In this document: positions 21,822 through 30,124 of the stretch, in pieces
Layout of the letters: each line of letters starts with the position of its first letter
Numbering within the stretch: position 1 is the stretch's first letter
DNA from: CAYVUV01 sp964455095
GTDB lineage: Bacteria; Desulfobacterota; Binatia; HRBIN30; CADEER01
Direction: 5' to 3'
DNA length: 43,741 bases
Assembly: GCA_964455095.1 (NCBI GenBank)
Contig: CAYVUV010000202.1
Span: 1-43,741, forward strand
Notes under the pieces: generated by a model
Database searches by the model: none
Told to the model about the DNA's origin: nothing
The model's input: the letters and a program-made list of their open reading frames with translations, nothing else
Program-made: the position numbers and the translations under genes

Positions 21822-23570
21822 TCACCAACGGCGGACTGCGCCGTCCCAGGCCACGTCCAGCGTGGCACCGACGGCCGGCGCCGCGGCCGCCTGCAAGCGC
21901 CCGTCTTTCCACATCAGGAACACGAGGCTCGGATCGTCGAGGGAGCGATCGAAGCGGAACGCCACGCGGGTCGGTCCGTAGCGGCCGACGTCAATGACCG
22001 TCGCCCGCATGTCCGCCAACTCGACGATCTGGTCGCGTGCGAGGTAGGGAGCCTGCAGCTCTCCACCCCGCAGCTCCATCTCGATCGTGTCCACCGCGGT
22101 GCGGCGAAAGCGGTGCGCGCACGGTGCCCAGGAGAGCACCCGCCACGCGGCCGGCATTGGCAGGCGATAGAGCTTGCGGAAGAAGTATCCCTGCAAGCCG
22201 ATGCGCAGGTCGGGCGTGTTGAGGAGGACGAGTGTGCGCCCCGACAACCGCGCGCGGCTCAACAACGGGTCTTCCATTGCCTGAGCGACGTCGCGGTACA
22301 TCAACTGCCGCAGCATCGGCGGGCCGGCGAGCCGCTGCGCCGGAGCCAGCACCAGGTGAATCGCGGCGAGGCCCCAGCACACGGCGCCGACCAATCGGTT
22401 GGAGAGCCCCGGTCGCTGTCGCAATGTCGTCCACCAGCAGCGCAGTATCAGCGCGACAGCGGCCGCTCCGCCGATCCAAGGGACGATGATGCAGCGCGAA
22501 CCCATCGGCGAGCCGGCAAAGGGGATGGACGACAACACCGCCCCGACCGCCAACCAACCAGTGGCGCGTCGTTCGGCCGTCGAGGCGACGGACCACGTCG
22601 CGCGCAGCGTCAGGCCGCCGAGGAGTGTGATCGCGGCTGCCACCAGGATCATTGCCGGTCTGAAGTCCGGACGCAGCACCCAGAGATCGGCGTGTCCGCC
22701 GATCAGCATCGCACCGATCAGGAAGACCACGCGCCCCGGGATCTGAGTGAGATACGCATAGGGAGAGCGCAATGGGTCGAGGTAGTCGCTGCCAATCGAG
22801 GCGCCCAGGCCGGCGAGTCGATACATCAACACATACGCCGCGACGAGGCCCACAACTGGCAGCGTCGCCCGGACCCGGCTCCGCGCGCTGCCGCGGGCGC
22901 CGCACGCCTCGTACGCGAAGAGGTAGGCGATGACCCCGAGTGCCGCTTCGCTGGCGCCGAGAGAGAGCGCGAAGCCGAGGACAGACAGGATCCGGCCCGG
23001 ACGCCAGCCAGCCTCGCGCCACTGCAGGTGGCTGTAGAGCGCGAGCATGCCGAGGGCGGCGGCGAGGACGATATGGCGGGTGGCGGTCCAGCAGAGCCAG
23101 CTGTGAAAGCTGGCGATGGTGAAGAGCACCAGCGCCAGGGTCGCGCCGGGGCGCAACACCAGCTGGTACAGCTTCGCAACGCACACGACAAGGACGAGAG
23201 ACCAGAGGGTGACGTGGATATGGTAGCCGATCGGATGGAGGCCGAAGAGGGCGTGATCCAGCACCAACGAGGCCGAGCTGAGCGGGCGGAAGAACGCCAT
23301 GCGGAAGCCCGGATCGAAGAACCAGGGAATCGCACCCGCGTCCTTCAGCGATTGGATATCCTGCGGGCTGCCGGCGAATGTGTAGAGGCCGAAGGGTACG
23401 ACCCCGCTGATTGGCAAGACCCGCTCGAGGATGCCGAGCTGGATGAAGTCGTCGGCCATGAAGCTCGAGAAGGGCATCTCCCAGAGCGCAAACGCCACCG
23501 CCAACGCCGCGCCGACGATCGCCGGATCGAACGACCGCCTTCGCGGGTGCACGTCGAGCCAGGGGGGCAC
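21822..23570 (-). CDS. Polytopic membrane protein, GT-C glycosyltransferase-like
   Basis: About 582 residues with roughly ten transmembrane segments between residues 10 and 420 and a soluble C-terminal domain. An acidic-aromatic loop after the first helix (FMADDFIQLGILE) resembles the first periplasmic loop of GT-C fold glycosyltransferases, where an Asp-x-Asp/Glu-type site sits. No precise family is assigned. The start is uncertain; GTG at 23570 (VPPWLDVHP) is used because longer readings overlap the divergent YCII-like gene. No glycan genes flank it. Confidence 0.65.
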   Translation of the reverse strand: MPPWLDVHPRRRSFDPAIVGAALAVAFALWEMPFSSFMADDFIQLGILERVLPISGVVPFGLYTFAGSPQDIQSLKDAGAIPWFFDPGFRMAFFRPLSSASLVLDHALFGLHPIGYHIHVTLWSLVLVVCVAKLYQLVLRPGATLALVLFTIASFHSWLCWTATRHIVLAAALGMLALYSHLQWREAGWRPGRILSVLGFALSLGASEAALGVIAYLFAYEACGARGSARSRVRATLPVVGLVAAYVLMYRLAGLGASIGSDYLDPLRSPYAYLTQIPGRVVFLIGAMLIGGHADLWVLRPDFRPAMILVAAAITLLGGLTLRATWSVASTAERRATGWLAVGAVLSSIPFAGSPMGSRCIIVPWIGGAAAVALILRCWWTTLRQRPGLSNRLVGAVCWGLAAIHLVLAPAQRLAGPPMLRQLMYRDVAQAMEDPLLSRARLSGRTLVLLNTPDLRIGLQGYFFRKLYRLPMPAAWRVLSWAPCAHRFRRTAVDTIEMELRGGELQAPYLARDQIVELADMRATVIDVGRYGPTRVAFRFDRSLDDPSLVFLMWKDGRLQAAAAPAVGATLDVAWDGAVRRW

Positions 23571-23663
23571 GCGTCGTATCAACCAGAACAGGGCAGGGGC
23601 CTCAAGTCTTTGGCGTAGAACCCCGCTTGCGCGCCGTGCGCCTGCATCGTTATCGTCCGCGCC

Positions 23664-23978
23664 ATGAGCTGGTTCGTCGTCTCCTTGCACTATGTCGCAC
23701 CGCTGAGCGCGATCGACGCTGCGATGCGATCCCACGTCGCCTTCCTGGAGACGCAGCGCAAAGCGGGAGTATTCATCGCCTGGGGCCGCAAGGTGCCGCG
23801 CAATGGGGGAATCATCCTGGCCTGTGGCGAGAGCCGCGCCGGCATCGAGCAGATCATGAAGGACGACCCGTTCGTCGCGCGCGGTCTTGCGGAGATCGAG
23901 GTGACGGAGTTCCTGCCCAAGCCGTCCGCCGTCGTTGAAGGCGTGCAGCGCCTGCTCGCGCCAAAACGGCAGGAATAG
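23664..23978 (+). CDS. YCII-family protein (YciI-like)
   Basis: A 104-residue protein of the YciI fold: MSWFVVSLHYVAPL, HVAFLETQRKAGVFIAWGRKVPRNGGIILA, and DDPFVARGLAEIEVTEFLP. The last resembles the conserved Asp-Pro-Phe segment of YciI. YciI relatives are small putative enzymes of unknown role, sometimes with dehydrochlorinase activity. It is a distant paralogue of the DGPF protein at 16361-16786. It stands alone, between a divergent membrane-protein gene and a convergent enoyl-CoA hydratase-like gene. Confidence 0.88.
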   Translation: MSWFVVSLHYVAPLSAIDAAMRSHVAFLETQRKAGVFIAWGRKVPRNGGIILACGESRAGIEQIMKDDPFVARGLAEIEVTEFLPKPSAVVEGVQRLLAPKRQE

Positions 23979-24030
23979 TAGTTGGTCGCGCGCGCTTCGT
24001 GGTTTTCCCAGCTTGGGGGCGCTCCTTCTG

Positions 24031-24055
24031 GTTCCTCTCCCGGAGGGAGAGGAAC
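24031..24055. repeat. Dispersed hairpin element, copy 1
   Basis: A perfect inverted repeat, GTTCCTCTCCC/GGGAGAGGAAC with a 3-base loop, between the convergent YCII and enoyl-CoA hydratase genes. Flanking bases to about 24100 (read on the minus strand: GGCTTTGCCCGGCAC...CGAAAGAAG) match the flank of the copy at 41740-41794, so the repeat unit is about 60 bases. Its position suits a bidirectional terminator, though no T-tract follows. Confidence 0.7.
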
Positions 24056-24098
24056 TTCTTTCGCGAGGTGCCGGGCAAAGCCGGCGCGTGTGGCGCCG

Positions 24099-24773
24099 TC
24101 AGAGATCCAGCGTCGCGGCTGGGTGCGCGCCCGAACGCCGGATGATCTTCTGCTTGGTGCGCAGCAGCAGCTCGCGCGGCGCCTGAAGGATCTGCGCGGT
24201 CCAGCGCTCCACCGCGGCGGGCAGCTCGGCCGGCGGCACGACCGCCGAGACGAGGTGCAAGGCGAGCGCTTCCGCCGCGCCGATCGTCCGGCCCGTGAGC
24301 GCGAGCTCGCGCGCCACCGCGCCGCCGACCAGCTCGTGCAGCGGTCCGTAGACGAGGTCGCCGAAGGCGATCTCGGGATGCGCGAACGACGCGGTCGTGG
24401 CGGCGATGCGGAGATCGCACAGGACCGCGAGATCGAATCCCCCCGCCAGCGCCGGGCCGTTGACGGCTGCGATCGTCGGCAGTGGGCAGGCCAGCACCGC
24501 GTGGTGGAATCGGTCGCTCGAGTCCCACAGCCGTCGAGCGTGTTCCTGGTCGCCGAGGTTGCGGAACTCCTTGAGGTCGAAGCCGGCGGAGAAGACATCG
24601 CCGGCGCCGGTGATGGCGATCGCCTTGACGGCCGTGTCGCGCCCGAGGGCATCGATGGCGTCGCTCACCTCGTCGCGCAGGGCGATCGACAGGGCGTTCT
24701 TCTTCTCCGGGCGGGCCAGCGTGATCGTCGCGACGCCCGCCGAGCTCTCGCTGACGCGGATGTGTGTCGTCAT
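24099..24773 (-). CDS. Enoyl-CoA hydratase/isomerase-family protein
   Basis: A 224-residue crotonase-fold protein. Signatures: TLARPEKKNALS (about 19-30), ITGAGDVFSAGFDLKEF (CoA/oxyanion loop, about 54-70), NGPALAGGFDLAVLCDLRIAA (second oxyanion loop), and HPEIAFGDLVYGPLHEL. It is slightly shorter than typical (about 255), lacking much of the C-terminal helical tail. Hydration, isomerisation or other acyl-CoA chemistry cannot be separated from sequence. It is divergent from a LysR gene with 70 bases between, so it is probably its target. Confidence 0.9.
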   Translation of the reverse strand: MTTHIRVSESSAGVATITLARPEKKNALSIALRDEVSDAIDALGRDTAVKAIAITGAGDVFSAGFDLKEFRNLGDQEHARRLWDSSDRFHHAVLACPLPTIAAVNGPALAGGFDLAVLCDLRIAATTASFAHPEIAFGDLVYGPLHELVGGAVARELALTGRTIGAAEALALHLVSAVVPPAELPAAVERWTAQILQAPRELLLRTKQKIIRRSGAHPAATLDL

Positions 24774-24784
24774 GGCGCTTCGAT

Positions 24785-24796
24785 GCCGCATGCGGC
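24785..24796. promoter_or_regulatory. Perfect 12-base palindrome in the LysR/ECH intergenic region
   Basis: GCCGCATGCGGC is self-complementary and lies 12 bases upstream of the enoyl-CoA hydratase-like ATG, within the 70-base divergent intergenic region. A second short inverted repeat, CATTTGAGTAATG, lies closer to the LysR start. Either could be a LysR binding site, but in high-GC DNA a GC-rich palindrome can arise by chance. Confidence 0.3.
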
Positions 24797-24843
24797 GGGC
24801 CGGGGCAATCCGTCGAGACGCATTTGAGTAATGCGGTGAACGT

Positions 24844-25779
24844 ATGAATACTCCGCGCGTGGCCGGCATCCAGGACATCGAGATGTTCGTCGCGGTGGTG
24901 GAGGCCGGGAGCCTCTCCGCGGCCGCGCAGCGTCTGGCGCGATCGCAGCCGACCGTGAGCCGGCAGCTGGCGGCGCTCGAGACGCGCCTGGGGGCGCGGC
25001 TGCTCGAGCGCACGACGCGCAAGATTCGCCTCACGGCCGCCGGGCAGGCGTACTTCGAGCGCTGCACTGCGATCATCGCCCTGGCGCGCGAGGCCGACGC
25101 CGCCGTGGCGGAGACGAACCGGGAGATGCGCGGGGCCCTGCGTCTCTCCGCGCCTCCGACGTATGCGCGGGCGCGCATCGCGCCGCTCGTGCCGGAGTTC
25201 CTCGCGGCGTTTCCGGACCTCCGCCTGGAGATGGTCCTCACCGGTGCGCGTGCCGACGTCGTCGGTGAGCCGCTCGACCTGGTCGTGCGGCTGGGGCCGC
25301 TGCCGGACTCGACCCTGGCGTGCCGACTGCTGTCGCGCGAGCAGTTCGTCCTGTGCGCCGCGCCCGCCTATCTCGCTCGTCATGGGACACTGGCGAACCC
25401 CGCCGAGCTCGCGACGCGACGATGCCTGGTGACCGAAACGTTCGGTCTCCGCCGGCGCTGGGTGTTCCTCGGACCGCGCCGGCAGGTTGTGGACGTACCC
25501 GCCTGTCTGGTCAGCGACGATCTCGGGATGCTGCACGAATCGGCGCGCTGCGGACTCGGCATCGCCGCGTTGCCGTCCTATCTGGTCGCCGACGACTTTC
25601 GCGCCGGCACGCTGGCGCCGGTGCTGCCGCGCGAGCGTCTGCCGACCTTCTCTGCCCACGCCGTGCTGCCGAGCGGGCGGCACGTGCCGCGCCGCGTCCG
25701 CACGTTTGTCGACTTCCTCGCCGCTCGCCTGCGCGGCGCCGCCGGGCTCGGGCGACGGGTGGCGAAATCGGGCAAGTAG
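24844..25779 (+). CDS. LysR-family transcriptional regulator
   Basis: A 311-residue LTTR. The N-terminal winged helix-turn-helix is clear: FVAVVEAGSLSAAAQRLARSQPTVSRQLAALETRLGARLLERTTRKIRLTAAGQAY (a continuous match, residues about 15-70). A substrate-binding domain (about 95-295) follows. The RLSAPPTYARARIAPLVPEFLAAFPDLRLEM segment is typical of the CrgA-like subgroup. It is divergent from the enoyl-CoA hydratase-like gene, the usual LTTR arrangement, so it likely controls that gene and itself. Confidence 0.95.
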   Translation: MNTPRVAGIQDIEMFVAVVEAGSLSAAAQRLARSQPTVSRQLAALETRLGARLLERTTRKIRLTAAGQAYFERCTAIIALAREADAAVAETNREMRGALRLSAPPTYARARIAPLVPEFLAAFPDLRLEMVLTGARADVVGEPLDLVVRLGPLPDSTLACRLLSREQFVLCAAPAYLARHGTLANPAELATRRCLVTETFGLRRRWVFLGPRRQVVDVPACLVSDDLGMLHESARCGLGIAALPSYLVADDFRAGTLAPVLPRERLPTFSAHAVLPSGRHVPRRVRTFVDFLAARLRGAAGLGRRVAKSGK

Positions 25780-25812
25780 GGTCAGACCGAAACGAGCCAC
25801 GGAGCGCGGCGG

Positions 25813-26814
25813 TCAGAATGTCGCGAGGCGCTGAAAAAACCAGAACGCGGCGAGGCCGCCGATGACATACGGCGCGGTGCGGAACGCGCGCGGCGCCATA
25901 CGGGCACCGGACGCAAGCCGCTGCGCACTGCGCGAGAGGGAGAAAACCACGGCGACGAACGCGAGCTGGCCGCATTCGACGCCGAGGTTGAAACCAAAGA
26001 GCGCCAGCGGGACGTCGCCGGACGGCAGTCCGAGATCCGCCAGCGCGCTGGCGAAGCCGAAGCCGTGCAGCAGGCCGAATGCGAAGGCCACGGCCCACGG
26101 CCAGCGCGCGGTGAGGCCGATCTCGCCGCGCTCGAGGTGGACGATCTCGACGGCCAGCAACAGGATGCTGAGCGCGATGGCCGCCTCCACCGGAGGCCCG
26201 GGCACGTGCACCAGGTTCAGGGTCGCGAGGGCCAGGGTGATCGAGTGCGCCACGGTGAATGCAGTGATGGTGACGAAGAGGAGGCGCCGGCTGCCGACGA
26301 TCAGCATGAGGGCGAGCACGAAGAGCAGATGGTCGAAGCCGAAGAGAATGTGCTCGACTCCGTGCGCCCAGTACGTCCGCATCACGGCGAGCGACCCCAT
26401 GGCCGCGGTGATCTCGATCCAGGGGCGCGAGGGGCGCACCATGGTGGTCGAGTGCGTGCCGTCGAGCATGGCGACGCGCACCAGGACGTCGGTGAGCGTG
26501 CCCTGCAAACCGACGAAGGCGATCCGCTTGCCACCCAGGCCGCTCTCGCCGGCGTCGATCGAGCGACGCTCGAGGATCGAGTCGGTCAGCTCCTGCACGA
26601 TCGGCTCGCGCACGTCACGCACACCAGCGGGAAACTCGAGCCTGACGGGCAGGCGCATGCCGGACAGGACGGGTGTGCGCCACAGCAACGCGTAGCGGCC
26701 GGGCGCGGTTTCGGTGATCTCGAGGTAGGCGGGGCGGACCTCGTGGGCGTCGGCCGCCGGAGCGATCGCCAGCGCACCGAGCACGACCGTGAGGAGAAAC
26801 GGTCGAGCGCTCAT
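25813..26814 (-). CDS. HupE/UreJ-like membrane protein with periplasmic N-domain
   Basis: A 333-residue protein. It has a signal peptide (1-22, ending ADA), a periplasmic beta-rich domain (about 23-165), then six or so transmembrane helices of HupE/UreJ type. His-rich motifs are AHGVEHILFGFDHLLFVL, AHSITLALATL and LLHGFGFASAL. HupE/UreJ proteins transport nickel or cobalt; the metal for this long branch is not established. The ATG overlaps the parvulin stop (ATGA), making it the third gene of an operon with parvulin and DUF3604. Confidence 0.9.
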   Translation of the reverse strand: MSARPFLLTVVLGALAIAPAADAHEVRPAYLEITETAPGRYALLWRTPVLSGMRLPVRLEFPAGVRDVREPIVQELTDSILERRSIDAGESGLGGKRIAFVGLQGTLTDVLVRVAMLDGTHSTTMVRPSRPWIEITAAMGSLAVMRTYWAHGVEHILFGFDHLLFVLALMLIVGSRRLLFVTITAFTVAHSITLALATLNLVHVPGPPVEAAIALSILLLAVEIVHLERGEIGLTARWPWAVAFAFGLLHGFGFASALADLGLPSGDVPLALFGFNLGVECGQLAFVAVVFSLSRSAQRLASGARMAPRAFRTAPYVIGGLAAFWFFQRLATF

Positions 26815-27704
26815 TGCGCGGCGACGTCGGCCACGGCGGGTACTTCGATGGATGGCAGGTCCGCCGGCAGTACGACCTCGTAGCGGGCGCGCATCGCTTC
26901 GAACGCTTTCTCTCTGATCTCGGCGCGCTGCTCTTCGATCCACGCTGCTTTGGCGTCCGGTTCGACTTCCTCGAAGCTGCGCACCTGCGCCGGAGTGATC
27001 GAATCGACCCAGACGAGATGCCAACCGTAGCCCGACTCGACCGGGCCCGCCCAGTGGCCGGGCGTCAGTTGAAACACCGCCCGGGCGAACCCCGGACCGA
27101 ATGTCTTGGCGACGTCGTCGGGCGCGCGGTCGGCGTAGTAGTCCTGGAACATGAAGGGATCGCCGAGCGCCATCGCATCGGGCGAGTCCACGGACGTGCC
27201 GGCGATCTGCGTCAAGGCGCGCGCTGCGCCTTCGCGCGTCTGGTCTCCGCGCCGGTCAGGGGAGAAATAGAGGTGACGAAAGGTGACGCGGCCGGGCAGG
27301 GTGAAGCGTTGCACGTTGCGCTCGAACCACGCCTTCAGCTCGCCGGTCGTGGGCTCGCGCAGCTTGGCCAGGTCCTCGAAGAGGAATTCCATCTTCTGCG
27401 CCAAACGACGCCGGACGATCGCGTCGTCTTTGTCCAGGGCGAGTGCCAGCGCCTCGCGATAGAAGATCTCCTCGCGGACACGCGCCTCGGCGAGGATCCG
27501 CAGCTCTTCGGGAGACGGGGCCGCACGGCCCTGCGCGACCCAGGCAAACGCGATCTGCCGCAGATCGTCTGCGGTGAGCTCGATGCGCTCGGAGCGCTCG
27601 CGCGGACCCGCGTGTCGATTCCGGAGGTCGTAGACGACGAACAGCGCCAGCCCGATCAGCAGAAACTGCAGCAGCGGCTCTCGTAGCCAGCGTCCAATTG
27701 GCAC
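26811..27704 (-). CDS. Membrane-anchored parvulin-type peptidyl-prolyl isomerase
   Basis: A 297-residue protein: one N-terminal membrane anchor (LLQFLLIGLALFVVYDL), a SurA-N-like helical region (about 45-130), and a PpiC-type parvulin domain (about 145-265; RVTFRHLYFSP, FARAVFQLTPGHWAGPVESGYGWHLVWVD). It would assist folding of exported proteins. The GTG start at 27704 is 2 bases after the DUF3604 stop. An operon with DUF3604 and HupE-like genes suggests it acts on one of those partners. Confidence 0.9.
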   Translation of the reverse strand: MPIGRWLREPLLQFLLIGLALFVVYDLRNRHAGPRERSERIELTADDLRQIAFAWVAQGRAAPSPEELRILAEARVREEIFYREALALALDKDDAIVRRRLAQKMEFLFEDLAKLREPTTGELKAWFERNVQRFTLPGRVTFRHLYFSPDRRGDQTREGAARALTQIAGTSVDSPDAMALGDPFMFQDYYADRAPDDVAKTFGPGFARAVFQLTPGHWAGPVESGYGWHLVWVDSITPAQVRSFEEVEPDAKAAWIEEQRAEIREKAFEAMRARYEVVLPADLPSIEVPAVADVAAQ

Positions 27705-27706
27705 GC

Positions 27707-30037
27707 TCAACGCGGCGCCGCCCCCAATGGGTTCAGCTCGGCGACCGCCGGGATAATCTCGTAGTTGGCGTAGCCGAACTCGTTGCTGCGCGCGCCGAGA
27801 TACTTGTCGCCCAGCTGGTACAAGGCGACCTCGATCGGCGTGCCGGCCAGGTCGGTGACGATCTTCCCGTTGGCGATGCTGTAGGTCCGCGTCGTGCCGA
27901 GATAGCTGGTGTCGGCCGTGTCGCCGGTCAAGCTCTGCATGGCGACGTTCCGTCCCACGTACCGTACCTGGAACTGGCCCTGGTTGGCGGGGAAGCGCTG
28001 GGTGACGTATCCCGGGTCCGCGGGAGTGAGGGGCTTGACGTCGGGGCCCCTGCCGAGGGCGCCGTAGATGATCATGTACTTCTCGCCCGTCACCGTGTTC
28101 TGCATCCAGACGGACTTCTCCACGATCAGCGCTTTCAATTGCGCGTCGCTCAGCGCCTTGCCGCCTTGCTTGGTCAGCTCGGCGACCGTCGTGCCGCGCG
28201 CGGCCGCCTTGCGGGCCTCGGCGCTCGGCGTGTACCAGATGGGCGAGGTCCAGGCGCGCTCCTGGAGCGTCGGCGCCACGACATCGGGCGGCGCAATGCC
28301 GAGCTGCTTGGCCTGGATCGTCGTCCAGCGCGGCGTCGGGATCTCGAGCACGCGCGCGTAGTAGAAGGCGTGCAGGCTCGGATCGAACTCCGGATCGCTC
28401 CACACCGTCTTCAGCTCCACCGCGCCGATGGTGTTCGTGTAGGTCGCATTCTCAATGTCCACCGTGCTGCCGATCGGCGGCACCGCGCCAGTCCATTTGT
28501 CGGCCTTGCGATCGCCCGCCCACACGACGTCATAGATCTTCTCGAAGCTCTGACCGCTCTTCGTCCAACCCTTCACGATCTGGATTCGATCGAGGTTGCC
28601 GGAGGTCGGATCCTTCACCGCCCAGACCATGAACGTCGGCGCCTTGCCCTTGGCGGGCGGTAGGTCGGCGCCCATCGGGACGCCCGTCGCGTAGCCGGTC
28701 TTGACCCAGTCCGCGCTCGCCAGCGTGGCGGCCGTGTACTCCCAGCCACCGAAGAGGCGCACTTTGATGTGCGGGCCGGTCACGGCGAAGGTTTCCTTGC
28801 GGCTCATGCCCTCGAACAGCGAGGCGCGCGTGTTCTCCTCGGCCCACACGCCGGTCAGGCCGCTGGTGCCTTCGAGGCGCGCGTCGAACATGCCGCCAAC
28901 CAGGGTGCCGGACATGCGCCCCTCGATCGTCCCGTCGGTGAAGGTGTGGCCGCCGAAGAAGTTGTCCTGGCGATAGGGGACGGCAGTGTTGTGCGAGTCC
29001 GATGCGGCGCCGAAGCCGAACTTGTACGGGTTGAAGCCCTTGCTGTCCTCCAGGGCGACGCCGTCCTTCAAGGCCTGCCGGGCGTAGCTGCCGACGATGT
29101 GTGGAATGCGGCCCGGCGGATTGCCGAGCAGGACCGACATGATCTCGAAGTTGGCGAACTCGTCGGTCGGCGAGAGCATGGGATGGGTTTCGGAGGTGCC
29201 TTTCAGCTGCTTGATTTCGATCAGCGGCTCGTTGCGCACGCGGGAGGCCGCATAGGCGGCGTCGATCGGGCGGCCCTTGGTGTCGACCTCGGTCGGGAAC
29301 ATGCGCCCGTCGGACAGATTGGCGTTGTGCGAAATCGCCAGCAGATCGTTGCCGGCCTTGCGCTGTCCGTCCATCCAATCCCAGAGGTCGACGGGATGCT
29401 TCGAGTCCAGCGCGCTGAACGGCATCGGCGGTACCTTGGCGCAGTCTTTGAAGAAGACGTTGCGGTGCAGGTTCATGTTGCTCGGCATCGAAGTCCACTC
29501 GTAGGAGCAGAAGGCCGTGAACTTCCCGGGCTCGTTGGCCTGATCGGCAAGCTCGACGTTGCGCTTCCAGACCGTGCCGGCGATCTCAGGCGCCATGAGC
29601 GCCGCGATCGGCGGTCCGCTGGCGAGCGTGTTGATGGCATACAGGGCGACCCGTTCCATCTCTTCCTTCGTCTTGGCTTTCAGGATGAGTGGCTGCGCGA
29701 CGGAGAGCTTGCTCACCGCGGAGCCCGGCTCGTTCGCCAGGTTGACCACGCCCGCGTACTCGGAGTGATCGGTGACACCGGCCCAGTCGAGTGGCGTGTC
29801 GATTTTCACGTCGTAACCGAGCGGATGCTTGATCGGCTCACCCTTGAAGTACTTGTACGCGTCGCCGGGAGTGGTGAGAAGATTCCCGAGGGCGAAGGCG
29901 TCGAGCGACCAGCTCGTATGGACGTGGGTTTCGCCGAAGTAGGCGTCGCGCTCAGGGTTCGGTGCGGCGAAGGCCGGCAGTGCAATGAAGAGGGCGGCCA
30001 GCGCGCCCCCCATCGTCGTTTGCAGTGTGAATCGCAT
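27707..30037 (-). CDS. DUF3604 PHP-like exported protein
   Basis: About 776 residues, with a signal peptide (ending AFAA, about residue 25). The DUF3604 region has PHP-type metal-binding motifs: ETHVHTSWSLDA near 38, VTDHSEYAG near 90, and LLAISHNANLSDG and AASDSHNTAVPYR further on. PHP-fold metal-dependent phosphoesterase-like activity is plausible, but the family is uncharacterised. The ATG at 30037 with AAGGCGG upstream is preferred; an ATG at 30055 adds six residues. First gene of a three-gene operon with parvulin and HupE-like genes. Confidence 0.9.
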   Translation of the reverse strand: MRFTLQTTMGGALAALFIALPAFAAPNPERDAYFGETHVHTSWSLDAFALGNLLTTPGDAYKYFKGEPIKHPLGYDVKIDTPLDWAGVTDHSEYAGVVNLANEPGSAVSKLSVAQPLILKAKTKEEMERVALYAINTLASGPPIAALMAPEIAGTVWKRNVELADQANEPGKFTAFCSYEWTSMPSNMNLHRNVFFKDCAKVPPMPFSALDSKHPVDLWDWMDGQRKAGNDLLAISHNANLSDGRMFPTEVDTKGRPIDAAYAASRVRNEPLIEIKQLKGTSETHPMLSPTDEFANFEIMSVLLGNPPGRIPHIVGSYARQALKDGVALEDSKGFNPYKFGFGAASDSHNTAVPYRQDNFFGGHTFTDGTIEGRMSGTLVGGMFDARLEGTSGLTGVWAEENTRASLFEGMSRKETFAVTGPHIKVRLFGGWEYTAATLASADWVKTGYATGVPMGADLPPAKGKAPTFMVWAVKDPTSGNLDRIQIVKGWTKSGQSFEKIYDVVWAGDRKADKWTGAVPPIGSTVDIENATYTNTIGAVELKTVWSDPEFDPSLHAFYYARVLEIPTPRWTTIQAKQLGIAPPDVVAPTLQERAWTSPIWYTPSAEARKAAARGTTVAELTKQGGKALSDAQLKALIVEKSVWMQNTVTGEKYMIIYGALGRGPDVKPLTPADPGYVTQRFPANQGQFQVRYVGRNVAMQSLTGDTADTSYLGTTRTYSIANGKIVTDLAGTPIEVALYQLGDKYLGARSNEFGYANYEIIPAVAELNPLGAAPR

Positions 30038-30124
30038 TGCCGCCTTCTCTGCCATCTCCAGCCGCGGCGGTCCGGAAACTTCGACGAAATTTGCGGGAAA
30101 ACGTCAAAGTCGTGGCACGAAGAC

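Noticed and set aside
21753..23618. Plus-strand open frame of 621 codons
   Set aside because: Antisense to the multi-pass membrane protein; charged, low-complexity composition.
23854..25800. Minus-strand open frame of 648 codons
   Set aside because: It spans antisense LysR and an out-of-frame reading of the enoyl-CoA hydratase gene.
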